From: CAYURP01 sp964447175
GTDB taxonomy: Bacteria; Zixibacteria; MSB-5A5; SM23-73-2
NCBI GenBank assembly: GCA_964447175.1
Contig: CAYURP010000004.1
Coordinates: 1-64,000 of the forward strand
Direction of reading: 5' to 3'
DNA: 64,000 nucleotides
The translations under genes were made by a program, and so were the position numbers. The notes beneath the pieces are model-generated. The model had not been told where the DNA came from. It made no database searches and saw only the letters and a program-made list of their open reading frames with translations. Every line of letters begins with the position of its first letter. Position 1 is the first letter of the stretch. Positions 18,973 to 28,135 of the stretch are shown here, in pieces.

Positions 18973-19932
18973 TTAAACCACGCCTGACTTCAAGAGATCG
19001 TGCAGATGTATTATTCCGGTGGGCTGGTTTTTGCCGTTGGTTATAATAAGGCAGGTGATGTTATAAGCCTCCATCTCATTTAAAGCTTTGGCTGCCAGCT
19101 CCTCCCCCTGGATGGTCTTGGGATTTTTAGTCATTACCTCCCGGGCTTTGAGCTTGAAGATCTCATCTGTTTTTTCCACCAATCTTCTCAGATCCCCGTC
19201 AGTGAAGACGCCTACCAGCTCTTTATTATCGTTAACCACGGTCGTTGCTCCGAACCGTTTGGAGGTCATCTCCAGTATGACATCTTTCATATTGGTATTT
19301 TCATAGACCATGGGAATTTGATCGCCGGCGTGCATGATGTCGGTTACTCTTAGAAGGAGTCTTTTGCCCAGATGCCCGGCAGGATGGAGCAAGGCGAAAT
19401 CTTCAGAGGAGAAGCCCCGTTCCTCAAGCAAAGTCAAAGCTAAAGCATCCCCCATAACTAAAGCTGCGGTGGTGCTGGAGGTGGGAACTAAATTGTTGGA
19501 ACAGGCTTCCTCATTCACCGAGACATCTATCACCACGTCCGCCTTTTCCGCCACCGGGGATTTTAAATTGCCGGTGAAGACAATTATGGGCACTCCCAGC
19601 CTTTTGATCAAAGGAATCATCTGATAAAGCTCATCGGTGCCACCGGATTTGGTAATGGCGATGACCACATCCTCCCGACAAACCATACCTAAATCCCCGT
19701 GAACCCCTTCTGCTGGATGTAAAAATATGGCTGCGGTTCCGGTGGAAGCTAAGGTGGCTGCAATCTTTTTTCCTATTATGCCTGATTTACCAATTCCCGT
19801 CACTATAACTTTCCCCTTACAGCCTAAGATCAACTCCAATGCCCTTACAAACTCTGAGTTTATCTTTTTCTCCAAATCAGAAATTGCCTTGGCTTCTTTT
19901 CTTATAATCTGGCGAGCTTTTTCCAATATCAT
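18973..19932 (-). CDS. kdsD: Arabinose-5-phosphate isomerase (KDO pathway)
   Basis: An N-terminal SIS domain (KVIVTGIGKSGIIGKKIAAT, HPAEGVHGDLGMV, AITKSGGTDEL) is followed by two CBS domains (VTDIMHAGDQIP... and AREVMTKNPKTIQ...). This is the standard 320-residue KdsD/KpsF layout. It converts ribulose-5-phosphate to arabinose-5-phosphate, the KdsA substrate. Its start overlaps the kdsC stop by four bases. Confidence 0.95.
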   Translation of the reverse strand: MILEKARQIIRKEAKAISDLEKKINSEFVRALELILGCKGKVIVTGIGKSGIIGKKIAATLASTGTAAIFLHPAEGVHGDLGMVCREDVVIAITKSGGTDELYQMIPLIKRLGVPIIVFTGNLKSPVAEKADVVIDVSVNEEACSNNLVPTSSTTAALVMGDALALTLLEERGFSSEDFALLHPAGHLGKRLLLRVTDIMHAGDQIPMVYENTNMKDVILEMTSKRFGATTVVNDNKELVGVFTDGDLRRLVEKTDEIFKLKAREVMTKNPKTIQGEELAAKALNEMEAYNITCLIITNGKNQPTGIIHLHDLLKSGVV

Positions 19933-20453
19933 ATCAAATCCTCCAGATTTATCCTTTTGCTTTTAAGGATTAAATCTATTACCTCCCGCACCGCTCCCTG
20001 GCCTCCTTTGGCTTCTGTAACATATACTGCGTGTTTTTTGGTTAGGTGATTTGAATTTCTGACAGCAATGGGAACTCCCACTTTTTTCAAGACCGGAATG
20101 TCCAGAAGATCATCCCCCACAAAAGCGATCTCCTCGTCTTTGATTTTCAATTTGTTTCTGATTTTCTGGTAGGGGATAAGCTTTTCGTTTGCATCTAAAA
20201 AAGTTTCTTCTATTCTCAACTCTTTGGCTCTCAGTTGGGTGGCTTTGGATTTTCTGCCGGAGATTAAAGCTACCTTTAGTCCGGACTTCTTTGCCAGATA
20301 GATACCCATCCCGTCCGATACGTTGAATCTTTTAATTTCATCTCCATTCCCGCTCAGGTATAAGCTATTGTCCGTCAAGACGCCATCCACGTCCAGAATT
20401 AAAAGCTTAACCTTTTTGAATTTATTTTTTAATTTTGAATTTATCTTTTTCAA
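19929..20453 (-). CDS. kdsC: KDO-8-phosphate phosphatase
   Basis: This is a small HAD phosphatase (C0 type, no cap) of 174 residues. Motif I is LILDVDGVLTDN with D21 and D23, motif II is ALISGRKS, and motif III/IV is FVGDDLLDIPVL. It removes the phosphate of KDO-8-P. It overlaps both neighbours, kdsA and kdsD, by four bases, so translational coupling is likely. Confidence 0.95.
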   Translation of the reverse strand: MKKINSKLKNKFKKVKLLILDVDGVLTDNSLYLSGNGDEIKRFNVSDGMGIYLAKKSGLKVALISGRKSKATQLRAKELRIEETFLDANEKLIPYQKIRNKLKIKDEEIAFVGDDLLDIPVLKKVGVPIAVRNSNHLTKKHAVYVTEAKGGQGAVREVIDLILKSKRINLEDLI

Positions 20454-21271
20454 CTCTTCAGAGCCTCCTCGATTTTTCTTAAATTTATTAGAAGCTCTTC
20501 CATCTTTTCCAGGGGCAGCATGGAATCTTTATCGCATAAAGCCTGACCTGGGTCAGGATGGGTCTCCACAAACAACGCATCACAGCCGCAGGCAACTGCA
20601 GCCCGGGCCAAGGGGAGTATGAATTGGGGTTGACCTCCGGATGAGCTTCCGGCACCACCGGGAAGCTGTAAGCTATGAGTAGCATCGAAAATCACCGGGT
20701 AACCCAGACCCCGCATTATAACCAGAGACCTCATATCCACAACTAAATTGTGATACCCAAAAGTGGTACCCCGCTCGGTTAAAAGAATCTTGTTATTACC
20801 AACTGATTCAGCCTTTTCAGCAATGGATTTCATATCTTCCGGGGCCAGGAACTGACCTTTTTTTATGTTCAGTGGCTTTTTGGTTTTGGCTGCTTCTATT
20901 ACTAAATCCGTTTGCCGGCACAAAAAAGCTGGAATCTGTAAGACATCTACTACCTCTGACACCGGTTTGACTTCCTCCTTGGAATGTATGTCAGTTAATA
21001 TTGGAATATCGAATTTTTTTTTTATTTTAACTAAAATTTTCAATCCCTTATCTAAACCTGGACCAGTATAGGATTTTATATTTAACCTGTTTGCTTTAAG
21101 ATAAGAGGATTTAAAAATGTAAGGGATTTTGTATTTCCGGGTGAGCTCTTTTACCTTTTCAGCAGTTTTGAAGGCGATTCCCTCGGATTCTAAAACACAG
21201 GGTCCTGCAATCAGAGCTAAAGGATTCCCTGGACCAACAATGCAATCATCAATTATTACAGGACCTGCCAT
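20450..21271 (-). CDS. kdsA: KDO-8-phosphate synthase
   Basis: This is a 273-residue class I aldolase-type barrel with ALIAGPCVLESE, FKSSYLKANRLN, LTDIHSKEE, IPAFLCRQTDL, LLTERGTTFGYHNLVVDMR and FDATHSLQLPGG, all hallmark KdsA motifs. It condenses phosphoenolpyruvate with arabinose-5-phosphate. A glycine in GTTFGYHN and the FLCRQTDL cysteine (about residue 160) are seen, but I do not assign metal dependence. Confidence 0.97.
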   Translation of the reverse strand: MAGPVIIDDCIVGPGNPLALIAGPCVLESEGIAFKTAEKVKELTRKYKIPYIFKSSYLKANRLNIKSYTGPGLDKGLKILVKIKKKFDIPILTDIHSKEEVKPVSEVVDVLQIPAFLCRQTDLVIEAAKTKKPLNIKKGQFLAPEDMKSIAEKAESVGNNKILLTERGTTFGYHNLVVDMRSLVIMRGLGYPVIFDATHSLQLPGGAGSSSGGQPQFILPLARAAVACGCDALFVETHPDPGQALCDKDSMLPLEKMEELLINLRKIEEALKS

Positions 21272-21361
21272 CTGAGTCTTAATCCTTTTTATTCTATTAA
21301 TTGAATTTGATTATGAGCCCTCAGAGTTTCTATTATACAAAATGGAAACAAGTTAAAGTTT

Positions 21362-23044
21362 TCACCTGCTAACCGTTTCCTTTCTGAGGATTATCTCCTT
21401 TTCCTTGGATTTCCTGTACCCCAGTGCTGCTTTTAACAGATCCCGGAACAGGGGGTGGGCTCTGGTGGGTCGGGATTTCAATTCAGGATGAAACTGAACC
21501 GCCACAAACCAGGGATGACCAGACGGCTCTTTATTTGAAAGCTCGATTATCTCCACCAATCGACCGTCCGGTGAGAGACCGGTAAGCCTAAGCCCGGCCT
21601 GGATTAGAGTCTCCCGGAATTCATTGTTAAATTCGTACCTGTGGCGGTGCCTTTCGTTGATCTGTAGTTTTTCATAAGCCTTATGGGACAGGCTTCCTTT
21701 TTCCAGCTCGCAGGGGTAAGCGCCCAGCCTCATGGTTCCGCCCATCTTGGTTATATTTTCTTGATCCGGCATCAGATGAATCACAGGATAGGGAGTCTCA
21801 GGGTCGAACTCGTAGCTGTGAGCTTTTTCCAGATGGCATATGTTTCTGGCAAATTCTATCACTGCACACTGCATGCCCAGACATATTCCCAGAAAAGGAA
21901 TCTTATTTTCCCGAACAAATTTAATTGCCTCGATCTTGCCTTTTATCCCTCTTTCCCCGAATCCACCAGGAATCAAAAGCCCATCAATGTCACCTAATAT
22001 TTTTTCCGCACTTTCTTGCTCTAAGTCCTCTGAGTCGATCCATTTCAATTCCACCCGGGAGTCGTTTTCCACACCAGCATGGGTGAAAGCCTCGATAATG
22101 CTTTTGTAGGCATCCTTGAGATGGGTATATTTTCCGCAAATTCCTATTCGGGTGAAGTATTTAGGATTTTTGGTCCTCTCCACCATCTTTTCCCATTCTC
22201 TGATCTTCGGCTTGTCACATTTGAGATCAAGATGCTCCACCACCAGATCGTCCAGTCCTTCCTTGTGGAAAAGCAAGGGGACCTCATATATGCTTTCAAC
22301 ATCTATAGCCTGAATTACTGCCTCGCTGGGTACGTTGCAGAAAAGCCCGATTTTATCCTTTATGGCTTTGGTAAGAGGCAAAGAGGTTCGACATAAAATT
22401 ATGTTGGGCTGTATCCCTATCTCCCGTAGCTCCTTTACGCTGTGCTGGGTAGGTTTGGTCTTAACTTCGCCCGCTGATTCTATATAGGGAACTAAGGTTA
22501 GATGTATATATAAGGTATTTTTAGGTCCATATTCTAAACCCATCTGCCTGATCGATTCCAAAAACGGCAAACCTTCAATATCGCCCACGGTTCCGCCGAT
22601 CTCGGTTATGACCACATCCACCTCCCCGTCTATTTTACTTACCTTTTTTATCCTCTCTTTGATCTCGTTGGTGATGTGGGGAATGACTTGAACCGTGCCC
22701 CCCAGATAATCTCCTTTTCTCTCCTTATTTATCACCGCTTCATATATTTGACCTGAGGTCAGGTTATTATCCCGGGAAAGACTTTCGTCTATGAACCTCT
22801 CGTAATGGCCTAAATCCAGATCGGTTTCCGCCCCATCATCCAGAACGAAAACCTCACCGTGCTGGAAGGGATTCATAGTGCCAGGGTCTACGTTGATATA
22901 GGGATCAAATTTCTGGAGATTGACCTTAAGACCTCGATTCTTAAGAAGCAGTCCCAAAGAGGCAGAGGCTATTCCCTTGCCTAAGGAGGAGACTACTCCG
23001 CCGGTAACAAATATATACTTCACCTGTTTTGTCTTTGCTGTCAT
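21362..23044 (-). CDS. pyrG: CTP synthase
   Basis: The 560-residue protein has the synthetase domain (YIFVTGGVVSSLGKGI start, DPYINVDPGTMNPFQHGEVF, EIGGTVGDIE) followed by the class I glutamine amidotransferase domain. The amidotransferase has the nucleophile cysteine in FLGICLGMQ and the partner histidine/glutamate in VQFHPELKSRP. It makes CTP from UTP. Its gene directly follows kdsB, which consumes CTP, with a one-base gap. Confidence 0.98.
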   Translation of the reverse strand: MTAKTKQVKYIFVTGGVVSSLGKGIASASLGLLLKNRGLKVNLQKFDPYINVDPGTMNPFQHGEVFVLDDGAETDLDLGHYERFIDESLSRDNNLTSGQIYEAVINKERKGDYLGGTVQVIPHITNEIKERIKKVSKIDGEVDVVITEIGGTVGDIEGLPFLESIRQMGLEYGPKNTLYIHLTLVPYIESAGEVKTKPTQHSVKELREIGIQPNIILCRTSLPLTKAIKDKIGLFCNVPSEAVIQAIDVESIYEVPLLFHKEGLDDLVVEHLDLKCDKPKIREWEKMVERTKNPKYFTRIGICGKYTHLKDAYKSIIEAFTHAGVENDSRVELKWIDSEDLEQESAEKILGDIDGLLIPGGFGERGIKGKIEAIKFVRENKIPFLGICLGMQCAVIEFARNICHLEKAHSYEFDPETPYPVIHLMPDQENITKMGGTMRLGAYPCELEKGSLSHKAYEKLQINERHRHRYEFNNEFRETLIQAGLRLTGLSPDGRLVEIIELSNKEPSGHPWFVAVQFHPELKSRPTRAHPLFRDLLKAALGYRKSKEKEIILRKETVSR

Positions 23045-23045
23045 T

Positions 23046-23783
23046 TCATCCCCTCACTTTCATTCTTTTAAGGTCCGAGTAGGAATTGATGGCTCTGGAG
23101 TTGTATTTACTTATCAAAACTTTTATCCGGTAACCGTTTTCCAGGGCTCTGAGCTGTTCTAATTTTTCCTGTATTTCCAGAGGGCTTTGGGGAAGCTGAG
23201 CGAATTTCATAAGAAAGCCTTTTCTGAAAGCATAGATTCCGATATGTTCGTAGTAGTATGAATTCTTGGATGGTCTAACATCCATTCTATGGAAGGGAAT
23301 GGGCATTCGGGAGAAGTAAAGGGCGAAATCATTCTGATCCAGGACCACCTTCACAATATTGGGATCATAAATCAATTCAGGTTCCTTGATTTTAAAGGCT
23401 AAAGTAGCCATTTTGAGGTCTTTTTCCTTTTTCATAAGCCGGATCAGATCGTCCACCATCCCGGGATTCAAGAAAGGTTCGTCGCACTGAATATTCAGAA
23501 TAATATCGCAGGGGATATTCTTTACAGCCTCAGCTACCCGATCTGTTCCGGTTCGGTGATTTTTCAAGGTGAGCCTGACTTCCCCTCCCAGGTTTTCCAT
23601 TATATCCTTGACTTTTGGGCTGTCAGTGGCAACCAGGACTTCGTCTAAAAGCTTTGATTTTAAAGCTTTTTCATAGACACGCTGAATCAGGGGCTTTCCA
23701 TTAATCAAAATCAGGGGCTTGCCCGGCAACCTGGAGGAGTCGTATCTGGCCGGAATAACACCGATTGCCTTCTTTTTTGTCAT
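23046..23783 (-). CDS. kdsB: CMP-KDO synthetase (3-deoxy-manno-octulosonate cytidylyltransferase)
   Basis: Nucleotidyltransferase motifs are GVIPARYDSSRLPGKPL near the start, VQ/IQCDEPFL, VKVVLDQNDFALYFSRMPIP and HIGIYAFRKGFL. The length is about 245 residues. I chose the ATG at 23783 over a TTG two codons upstream. A good promoter (23803-23831) would start transcription only about 13 bases before that ATG, and there is no obvious Shine-Dalgarno. It is the first gene of the minus-strand run and activates KDO for transfer to lipid A. Confidence 0.95.
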   Translation of the reverse strand: MTKKKAIGVIPARYDSSRLPGKPLILINGKPLIQRVYEKALKSKLLDEVLVATDSPKVKDIMENLGGEVRLTLKNHRTGTDRVAEAVKNIPCDIILNIQCDEPFLNPGMVDDLIRLMKKEKDLKMATLAFKIKEPELIYDPNIVKVVLDQNDFALYFSRMPIPFHRMDVRPSKNSYYYEHIGIYAFRKGFLMKFAQLPQSPLEIQEKLEQLRALENGYRIKVLISKYNSRAINSYSDLKRMKVRG

Positions 23784-23802
23784 ACCCAAAAACTGTCAAC
23801 TC

Positions 23803-23831
23803 ATACTACAAAACCTGAAATGAAATGTCAA
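23803..23831 (-). promoter_or_regulatory. Promoter of the kdsB-led operon
   Basis: On the minus strand TTGACA (23826-23831) and TAGTAT (23803-23808) are 17 bases apart. Predicted transcription begins near 23796, so the leader before kdsB would be very short. Confidence 0.6.
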
Positions 23832-23888
23832 CTAAAAAAATATATTAACGGTAAAATGAGGAACTTATTTGGATTTCTGTGATTTGGC

Positions 23889-23917
23889 TTGCTTTTCTAA
23901 AAAGAAATTCTTATTAT
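23889..23917 (+). promoter_or_regulatory. Candidate promoter of the ybjQ-family gene
   Basis: TTGCTT at 23889-23894 and TATTAT at 23912-23917 have a 17-base spacer, 46 bases before the start codon. The region is AT-rich, so this is moderate evidence. Confidence 0.4.
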
Positions 23918-23962
23918 TATTAGCAATTAATATAAATATATCCAATAAAAAGGAGTCCATTT

Positions 23963-24292
23963 ATGATAGTCTCGACAACGCCTTCTCTTGAGGGAAAAAA
24001 GATCGTCAAATACCTGGGATTAGTCAGCGGGGAGGCGATTTTAGGGGCAAATATTTTCAAGGACTTTTTTGCTGGAATCAGGGACATAGTAGGCGGCAGG
24101 TCAGCAGCTTACGAAGAAGAACTGCGAAAAGCCAAGACAATTGCCATAGAGGAGATGACCCAAGAGGCAAAATCATTGGGTGCCAATGCGGTTTTGGGAG
24201 TTGACCTGGATTATGAGACCATTGGCATAAGCCGCGGCGGGAATATGTTAATGGTCAGCGCCAGCGGAACGGCAGTGGTATATGAGAATTAA
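23963..24292 (+). CDS. YbjQ/UPF0145-family protein
   Basis: This 109-residue protein matches the UPF0145 pattern: an N-terminal hydrophobic beta strand (STTPSLEGKKIVKYLGLVSGEAILGAN), the FFAGIRDIVGGRSAAYEEEL helix, EEMTQEAKSLGANAVLGVDLDY and a C-terminal MLMVSASGTAVVY strand. The family forms pentamer-like small proteins, sometimes called heavy-metal-binding, with no firm function. AAAGGAG lies before the ATG. The gene stands alone, divergent from kdsB and convergent with lepB. Confidence 0.92.
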   Translation: MIVSTTPSLEGKKIVKYLGLVSGEAILGANIFKDFFAGIRDIVGGRSAAYEEELRKAKTIAIEEMTQEAKSLGANAVLGVDLDYETIGISRGGNMLMVSASGTAVVYEN

Positions 24293-24393
24293 ATAACCTC
24301 GGGATGAATTGCTGTATTAATTAAGTACAGTATAGATTGGTAGCCCCACCTTGCCCCCAAGGTGGGGCATTATTGTTATATTGTAAATTAGTG

Positions 24394-24463
24394 AATGGGT
24401 AGGGCAAGGTCTCCTGACCTTGTCAACTTGGCTCTGGATCGGGAGACCCAGAACTGCCCATTT
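24394..24463 (+). repeat. R1 dispersed nested-palindrome element, copy A
   Basis: Outer ends AATGGGTAG and CTGCCCATT are inverted. Inside are two hairpins: CAAGGT/ACCTTG with loop CTCCTG, and CTGGAT/ACCCAG-like with loop CGGGAG. Same layout as copies B and C. Confidence 0.75.
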
Positions 24464-24475
24464 GCTTGTTCTATG

Positions 24476-24521
24476 TGTGTCAAGTCACACTCATGGCAAG
24501 CCATGACCAAGACCTGACACA
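24476..24521 (+). repeat. R2 dispersed hairpin element, copy 1
   Basis: TGTGTCAAGTC and GACCTGACACA form the outer stem with one mismatch. The unpaired ACA/CAA sides are kept, and the inner stem is CTCATGG/CCATGAC. Confidence 0.75.
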
Positions 24522-24551
24522 ACATGGAATTATTTTCGTTGGAAATGAGTG

Positions 24552-24620
24552 AATGGGTAGGACAAGGTTTCCTGACCTTGTTCTCTTGGTTCTGGGTCGG
24601 GAGACCCAGAACTACCCATT
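24552..24620 (+). repeat. R1 dispersed nested-palindrome element, copy B
   Basis: AATGGGTAG and CTACCCATT are perfect inverted ends. Inside are ACAAGGT/ACCTTGT (loop TTCCTG) and TTCTGGGT/ACCCAGAA (loop CGGGAG), giving a three-way branched shape. Confidence 0.8.
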
Positions 24621-24795
24621 TGTATTATAACAGGTTGTCTGCCCGGTCAGGAGGACAACTGTTGAATCCTTATATAAAAGAAGTGCAAAAACTTGTTTTT
24701 GCAATGGCAACAATAAATTGTTGCACTCCAATTTGTTCGGGCAGCGACGGAGCTCTACCCCTACATTTTTTTGATATTTAATTACTTTTAAAAGA

Positions 24796-25455
24796 CTATC
24801 TCACTATGTCCCCGAGCCTGGCCCACCTTACGCTGGTGGGGGTGTGGATGAGATAATAGAAAAACATATGGACTACGGGGATTATATAAGGAGATTCAAA
24901 TCTGGGGGTATCGGGATCCTGTTGCCAGGACCAGTAAATGATAATGGGCTTTCCGATAATATGTCTTTTTTCCAGAAATCCCCAGAACCGGGAGTCCCGG
25001 GATTCATCCCGGTTATCCCCTAAAACGAATATCTGGCCCTTGGGTACCTGGTAGGGTCCAAAATTGTCCCTGGTGGAATATTCTTCTGGAAAAACAAGAG
25101 GGTCGATGAAATTCTCCCAATTGCGATTTTGAACTTTCTGTCCATCCACATACAAGACTTTGTTCACTATCTGTACCGTCCGGCCTTCGTTGGCAATACA
25201 TCTTTTGATAAAAGTCTTTTCTGGGTTTAATGGATATTTAAAGACTATTATATCACCTGGTTTAGGATCACCAAAATCATAGGCTAATTTATTGACCAGT
25301 ACGAAATCTCCGGAAAGCAGAGTTTTCTCCATCGATTTTGAGGGTATCTTGTAGGCACTGACCACAAATGCCCTTAAAACGAATGCGATGAGCAGAGCCA
25401 TAACTATTATCTGGATGTATTCCAGGACGTTTGATTTTATCTTTACACCTATCAT
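24796..25455 (-). CDS. lepB: Signal peptidase I
   Basis: One N-terminal membrane segment (about residues 13-32) leads into the catalytic region. The nucleophile is S41 in IPSKSMEKTLLSGD, the general base is K84 in TFIKRCIA, and box E is GDNRDESRDSR at 146-156. At 219 residues it resembles short Gram-positive or FCB-type enzymes. It cleaves signal peptides at the outer face of the inner membrane. It would process the many secreted proteins encoded nearby, but it lies alone between repeats and an unknown membrane gene. Confidence 0.96.
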   Translation of the reverse strand: MIGVKIKSNVLEYIQIIVMALLIAFVLRAFVVSAYKIPSKSMEKTLLSGDFVLVNKLAYDFGDPKPGDIIVFKYPLNPEKTFIKRCIANEGRTVQIVNKVLYVDGQKVQNRNWENFIDPLVFPEEYSTRDNFGPYQVPKGQIFVLGDNRDESRDSRFWGFLEKRHIIGKPIIIYWSWQQDPDTPRFESPYIIPVVHMFFYYLIHTPTSVRWARLGDIVR

Positions 25456-25723
25456 TTTTCCTTTTTATTTTTTTTATCGGAATAAAAGCAAAAAAAATAA
25501 TTAAAAAGAAGAATATGTAGATATATTCTTGAAGTTAAAATCTTTTTGGTAAATTTGGTAAATAATGTTTGAATGAGAAGACGCAGAAGATTCAGTTTTG
25601 TAAACCAAAATGAGCGCTGGATTAATAAGACATTAGCTCCTTAGTCCTCCTTGAGTTAATAATAAACAAAAATTTAATAAGAGTTATTTTTAATGTGATT
25701 TTTTTAAGTTTTATTCTTTAAAA

Positions 25724-26911
25724 TTACTCTTTTTCCTCTTCCTTTTCCTCATCGGGATTTTGTTCTTCTTGATCTTTTTCCTCTGAGGATGTCTCCTCCT
25801 CTGTGGCCAATTTTTCCTCTTCCTCCTCCTCTTCTGTTTTTCTCTCCAGAAGGTTCTCCTCGTCTTTTTTCTGGCGGATGATTATATAGGTCAGGGTTTG
25901 GCCCGTGCTTATGGTAGCCAAACCATAGGAGACCACCCCGAAAATTATCAGGATAAAGGTTATTCCGATTAAGAAGGCTGCTATGCTCTCTGACCAGTTT
26001 AAGAATGCTCCGAATCCTAAATCAGGGAGGTGAAACTTGAAATCAATACCCGGGAAGATGTTGGTTAAGAAATCGAAAAACCAGGAAGGAAGGGTTAAAT
26101 AAGCCAGGGCTCCGTCTATGATGTCGGCGAGTTTATCCCCCATAAAAAATCCACAGGACCAGTTCAGAAGCTGAAGTGATCTAAAGGTAAAGTATCCCAG
26201 GACAAAAGTTCCTAATTTAGCTAAAACTCCAGCTAAAGCGGTGTAAAGGAAAAACCTCCAGGGCTGGCTCCAGATTGAGGAGAAAAGCTGAACTATGGTT
26301 TCAAAGATATCCTCCTTGGTGGCAGCTACTACTGCCGGGGTTAAAAGCAAGGAGAAGACAAAAACAAAGAGAGTGTAAATCACAAAAAACGCTACTAAAA
26401 AGATGGGAACACCATAAAAGATTCCCACAGCTAACTCACCCACATAGGGGATTTTGCCAAAAAGACCCACGATTATCCCCCCTATAACCAGGATAGCGGA
26501 GAAGACCACCAGAGAAAGGGGGGTTAAAAATACTGTTTTCCCGTGTTTTTTTAAGAATTTTAAAGAATCTTTGGCGGAATAGAACTCATCCCCTTTAAGC
26601 TGCTCATAGGTCACCTTTCCCACAGCTGCGGAGGCCAAAAGCCAGGTGACTAAAAGAAAAAGACAGCCAATAATGAATATCAACCAGCTAAGCCAGTTGG
26701 TGAAGGTAAAACCCCATACCGGAAAAAGACCATAGCTTTCCCATATATCTGCAAGACTCATCTTGCTGACTAAAAAAGCAACGTAGGTCAGGATCAGATA
26801 CCCCACATATCCTATCATAAGTCCCAGACACTGGATCAGAATCTTTTTGCCGGATAAGGCTAACCTGGGTGCCCTGAAGATATCCCGGATATCAAAGTAC
26901 AGCTTATACAT
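25724..26911 (-). CDS. Polytopic membrane protein with acidic C-terminal tail, unknown
   Basis: I do not recognise a family with confidence. Six or more long hydrophobic segments are spread over residues about 25-345. The last 45 residues are almost entirely glutamate, aspartate, lysine and serine (EEEEEEEKLATEEETSS region), a disordered acidic tail that probably faces the cytoplasm. A segment between the second and third hydrophobic blocks (TYEQLKGDEFYSAKDSLKFLKKHGK) is a likely cytoplasmic loop. It is monocistronic, divergent from gmd. Confidence 0.8.
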   Translation of the reverse strand: MYKLYFDIRDIFRAPRLALSGKKILIQCLGLMIGYVGYLILTYVAFLVSKMSLADIWESYGLFPVWGFTFTNWLSWLIFIIGCLFLLVTWLLASAAVGKVTYEQLKGDEFYSAKDSLKFLKKHGKTVFLTPLSLVVFSAILVIGGIIVGLFGKIPYVGELAVGIFYGVPIFLVAFFVIYTLFVFVFSLLLTPAVVAATKEDIFETIVQLFSSIWSQPWRFFLYTALAGVLAKLGTFVLGYFTFRSLQLLNWSCGFFMGDKLADIIDGALAYLTLPSWFFDFLTNIFPGIDFKFHLPDLGFGAFLNWSESIAAFLIGITFILIIFGVVSYGLATISTGQTLTYIIIRQKKDEENLLERKTEEEEEEEKLATEEETSSEEKDQEEQNPDEEKEEEKE

Positions 26912-27044
26912 CTCTCCTCCTTTTTAGAACCATTAAGTTTGAAATTAATAATTTGGGTTTAACTTTGTCAAGGAAAAAAATTACCAAACTTCGTTTGACT
27001 TAACATAATCTGGATATTATATTTCGTTAAAAAAAGAGGTTTTT

Positions 27045-28019
27045 ATGCAGGCATTAATCACGGGAATAACAGGTCAGGACGGCTCTTATTTAGCCGAGTT
27101 TCTTCTGGAAAAAGGATATCAGGTTTCCGGCATGGTCAGAAGGGCTTCCACGGAAAATTTCGAAAGGATAAATCACATCCGGGACAAGATCAACTTGGTC
27201 CAGGCGGATCTTTTAGACCAGCTTTCCATAATAAACATAATCAATGAAGTTAAGCCGGACGAGGTCTATAACTTAGCTGCTCAATCCTTTGTTCCCACCT
27301 CCTGGTCTCAGCCTATGTTAACCGGCGAATTCAATGCTTTGGGAGTGACCAAGGTTCTGGAGGCGATCCGGCTGGTCAATCCCAAGATAAGATTCTACCA
27401 GGCATCCTCCTCGGAGATGTTCGGTAAGGTTAGGGAGGTTCCCCAGAACGAGAAAACACCTTTTTATCCTCGCAGTCCCTATGGGGTGGCAAAGGTCTAT
27501 GCTTTCTGGATAACGGTGAACTACCGGGAGTCCTATGGTATCCACGCTTCATCCGGAATACTTTTCAATCACGAATCGCCCCGCCGGGGAAAGGAATTTG
27601 TGACCAGAAAAGTAACCGATGGGGTTGCCCGAATAAAATATGAATTGGCGGATAAGCTTGCTTTAGGAAACCTGAAAGCCAAAAGGGACTGGGGATTTGC
27701 CGGGGATTATGTCAAAGCTATGTGGCTGATGCTTCAGCAAAAAAAGCCAGCAGATTATGTCATCGCTACCGGGGAAAACCATTCGGTGCAAGATCTGGTG
27801 CAGATTGCATTTGATCGGGCCGGTTTAAACTGGAAAAAGTATGTGAAGGTGGACCCCAAATTTGTCAGGCCGGCGGAAGTGGATGTTCTGTTAGGTGATT
27901 CTTCCCTGGCTCAAAAGAAGTTAGGCTGGAAACCGGAAATGAAATTCGAGGAAATGATAAAATTAATGGTGGATACGGATCTGGAGAGATACGAGAAACT
28001 ACTCCGTGATAAAAAATAA
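27045..28019 (+). CDS. gmd: GDP-mannose 4,6-dehydratase
   Basis: This extended short-chain dehydrogenase has the Rossmann motif TGITGQDGSYL at 6-16. The catalytic set S122-E124-Y146-K150 (ASSSEMFG and SPYGVAK) has the same spacing as in E. coli Gmd. ILFNHESPRRGKEFVTRK is the family signature. It converts GDP-mannose to GDP-4-keto-6-deoxymannose. It is followed by the reductase gene rmd after 116 bases. Length 324 residues, slightly short of the usual 345-370. Confidence 0.95.
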   Translation: MQALITGITGQDGSYLAEFLLEKGYQVSGMVRRASTENFERINHIRDKINLVQADLLDQLSIINIINEVKPDEVYNLAAQSFVPTSWSQPMLTGEFNALGVTKVLEAIRLVNPKIRFYQASSSEMFGKVREVPQNEKTPFYPRSPYGVAKVYAFWITVNYRESYGIHASSGILFNHESPRRGKEFVTRKVTDGVARIKYELADKLALGNLKAKRDWGFAGDYVKAMWLMLQQKKPADYVIATGENHSVQDLVQIAFDRAGLNWKKYVKVDPKFVRPAEVDVLLGDSSLAQKKLGWKPEMKFEEMIKLMVDTDLERYEKLLRDKK

Positions 28020-28135
28020 CTAAATTAGAATATCTAATCTTTTAAGAATATATAAGATATAATTGGAATACACTTAAGCATAATTCAGATTCTGGTTTTA
28101 ATTTAAATTTCAGAAATGATAGTTAAGAAATAATT

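Larger units (their letters stand above)
24293..24795. repeat. Palindrome array in a convergent intergenic region
   Basis: Between two convergent genes there are at least seven separate inverted repeats. They are 24343-24368 (11-base stem), 24394-24463 (R1 copy A), 24476-24521 (R2 copy 1), 24552-24620 (R1 copy B), 24634-24659, 24684-24703 (TGCAAAAAC stem) and 24707-24724 (GCAACAAT stem). No protein gene is credible here; an 85-codon frame at 24524-24781 merely reads through the repeats. The first hairpin may also end transcription of the upstream gene. Confidence 0.7.

Noticed and set aside
24552..24620. R1 branched fold considered as a tRNA-like gene
   Set aside because: There is no T-loop TTCGA, no anticodon arm of correct size and no CCA-type end; only the three-way shape is similar.
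24524..24781. An 85-codon plus-strand frame in the first palindrome array
   Set aside because: It simply reads through R1 copy B and other inverted repeats, has no ribosome-binding site and no recognisable protein character.
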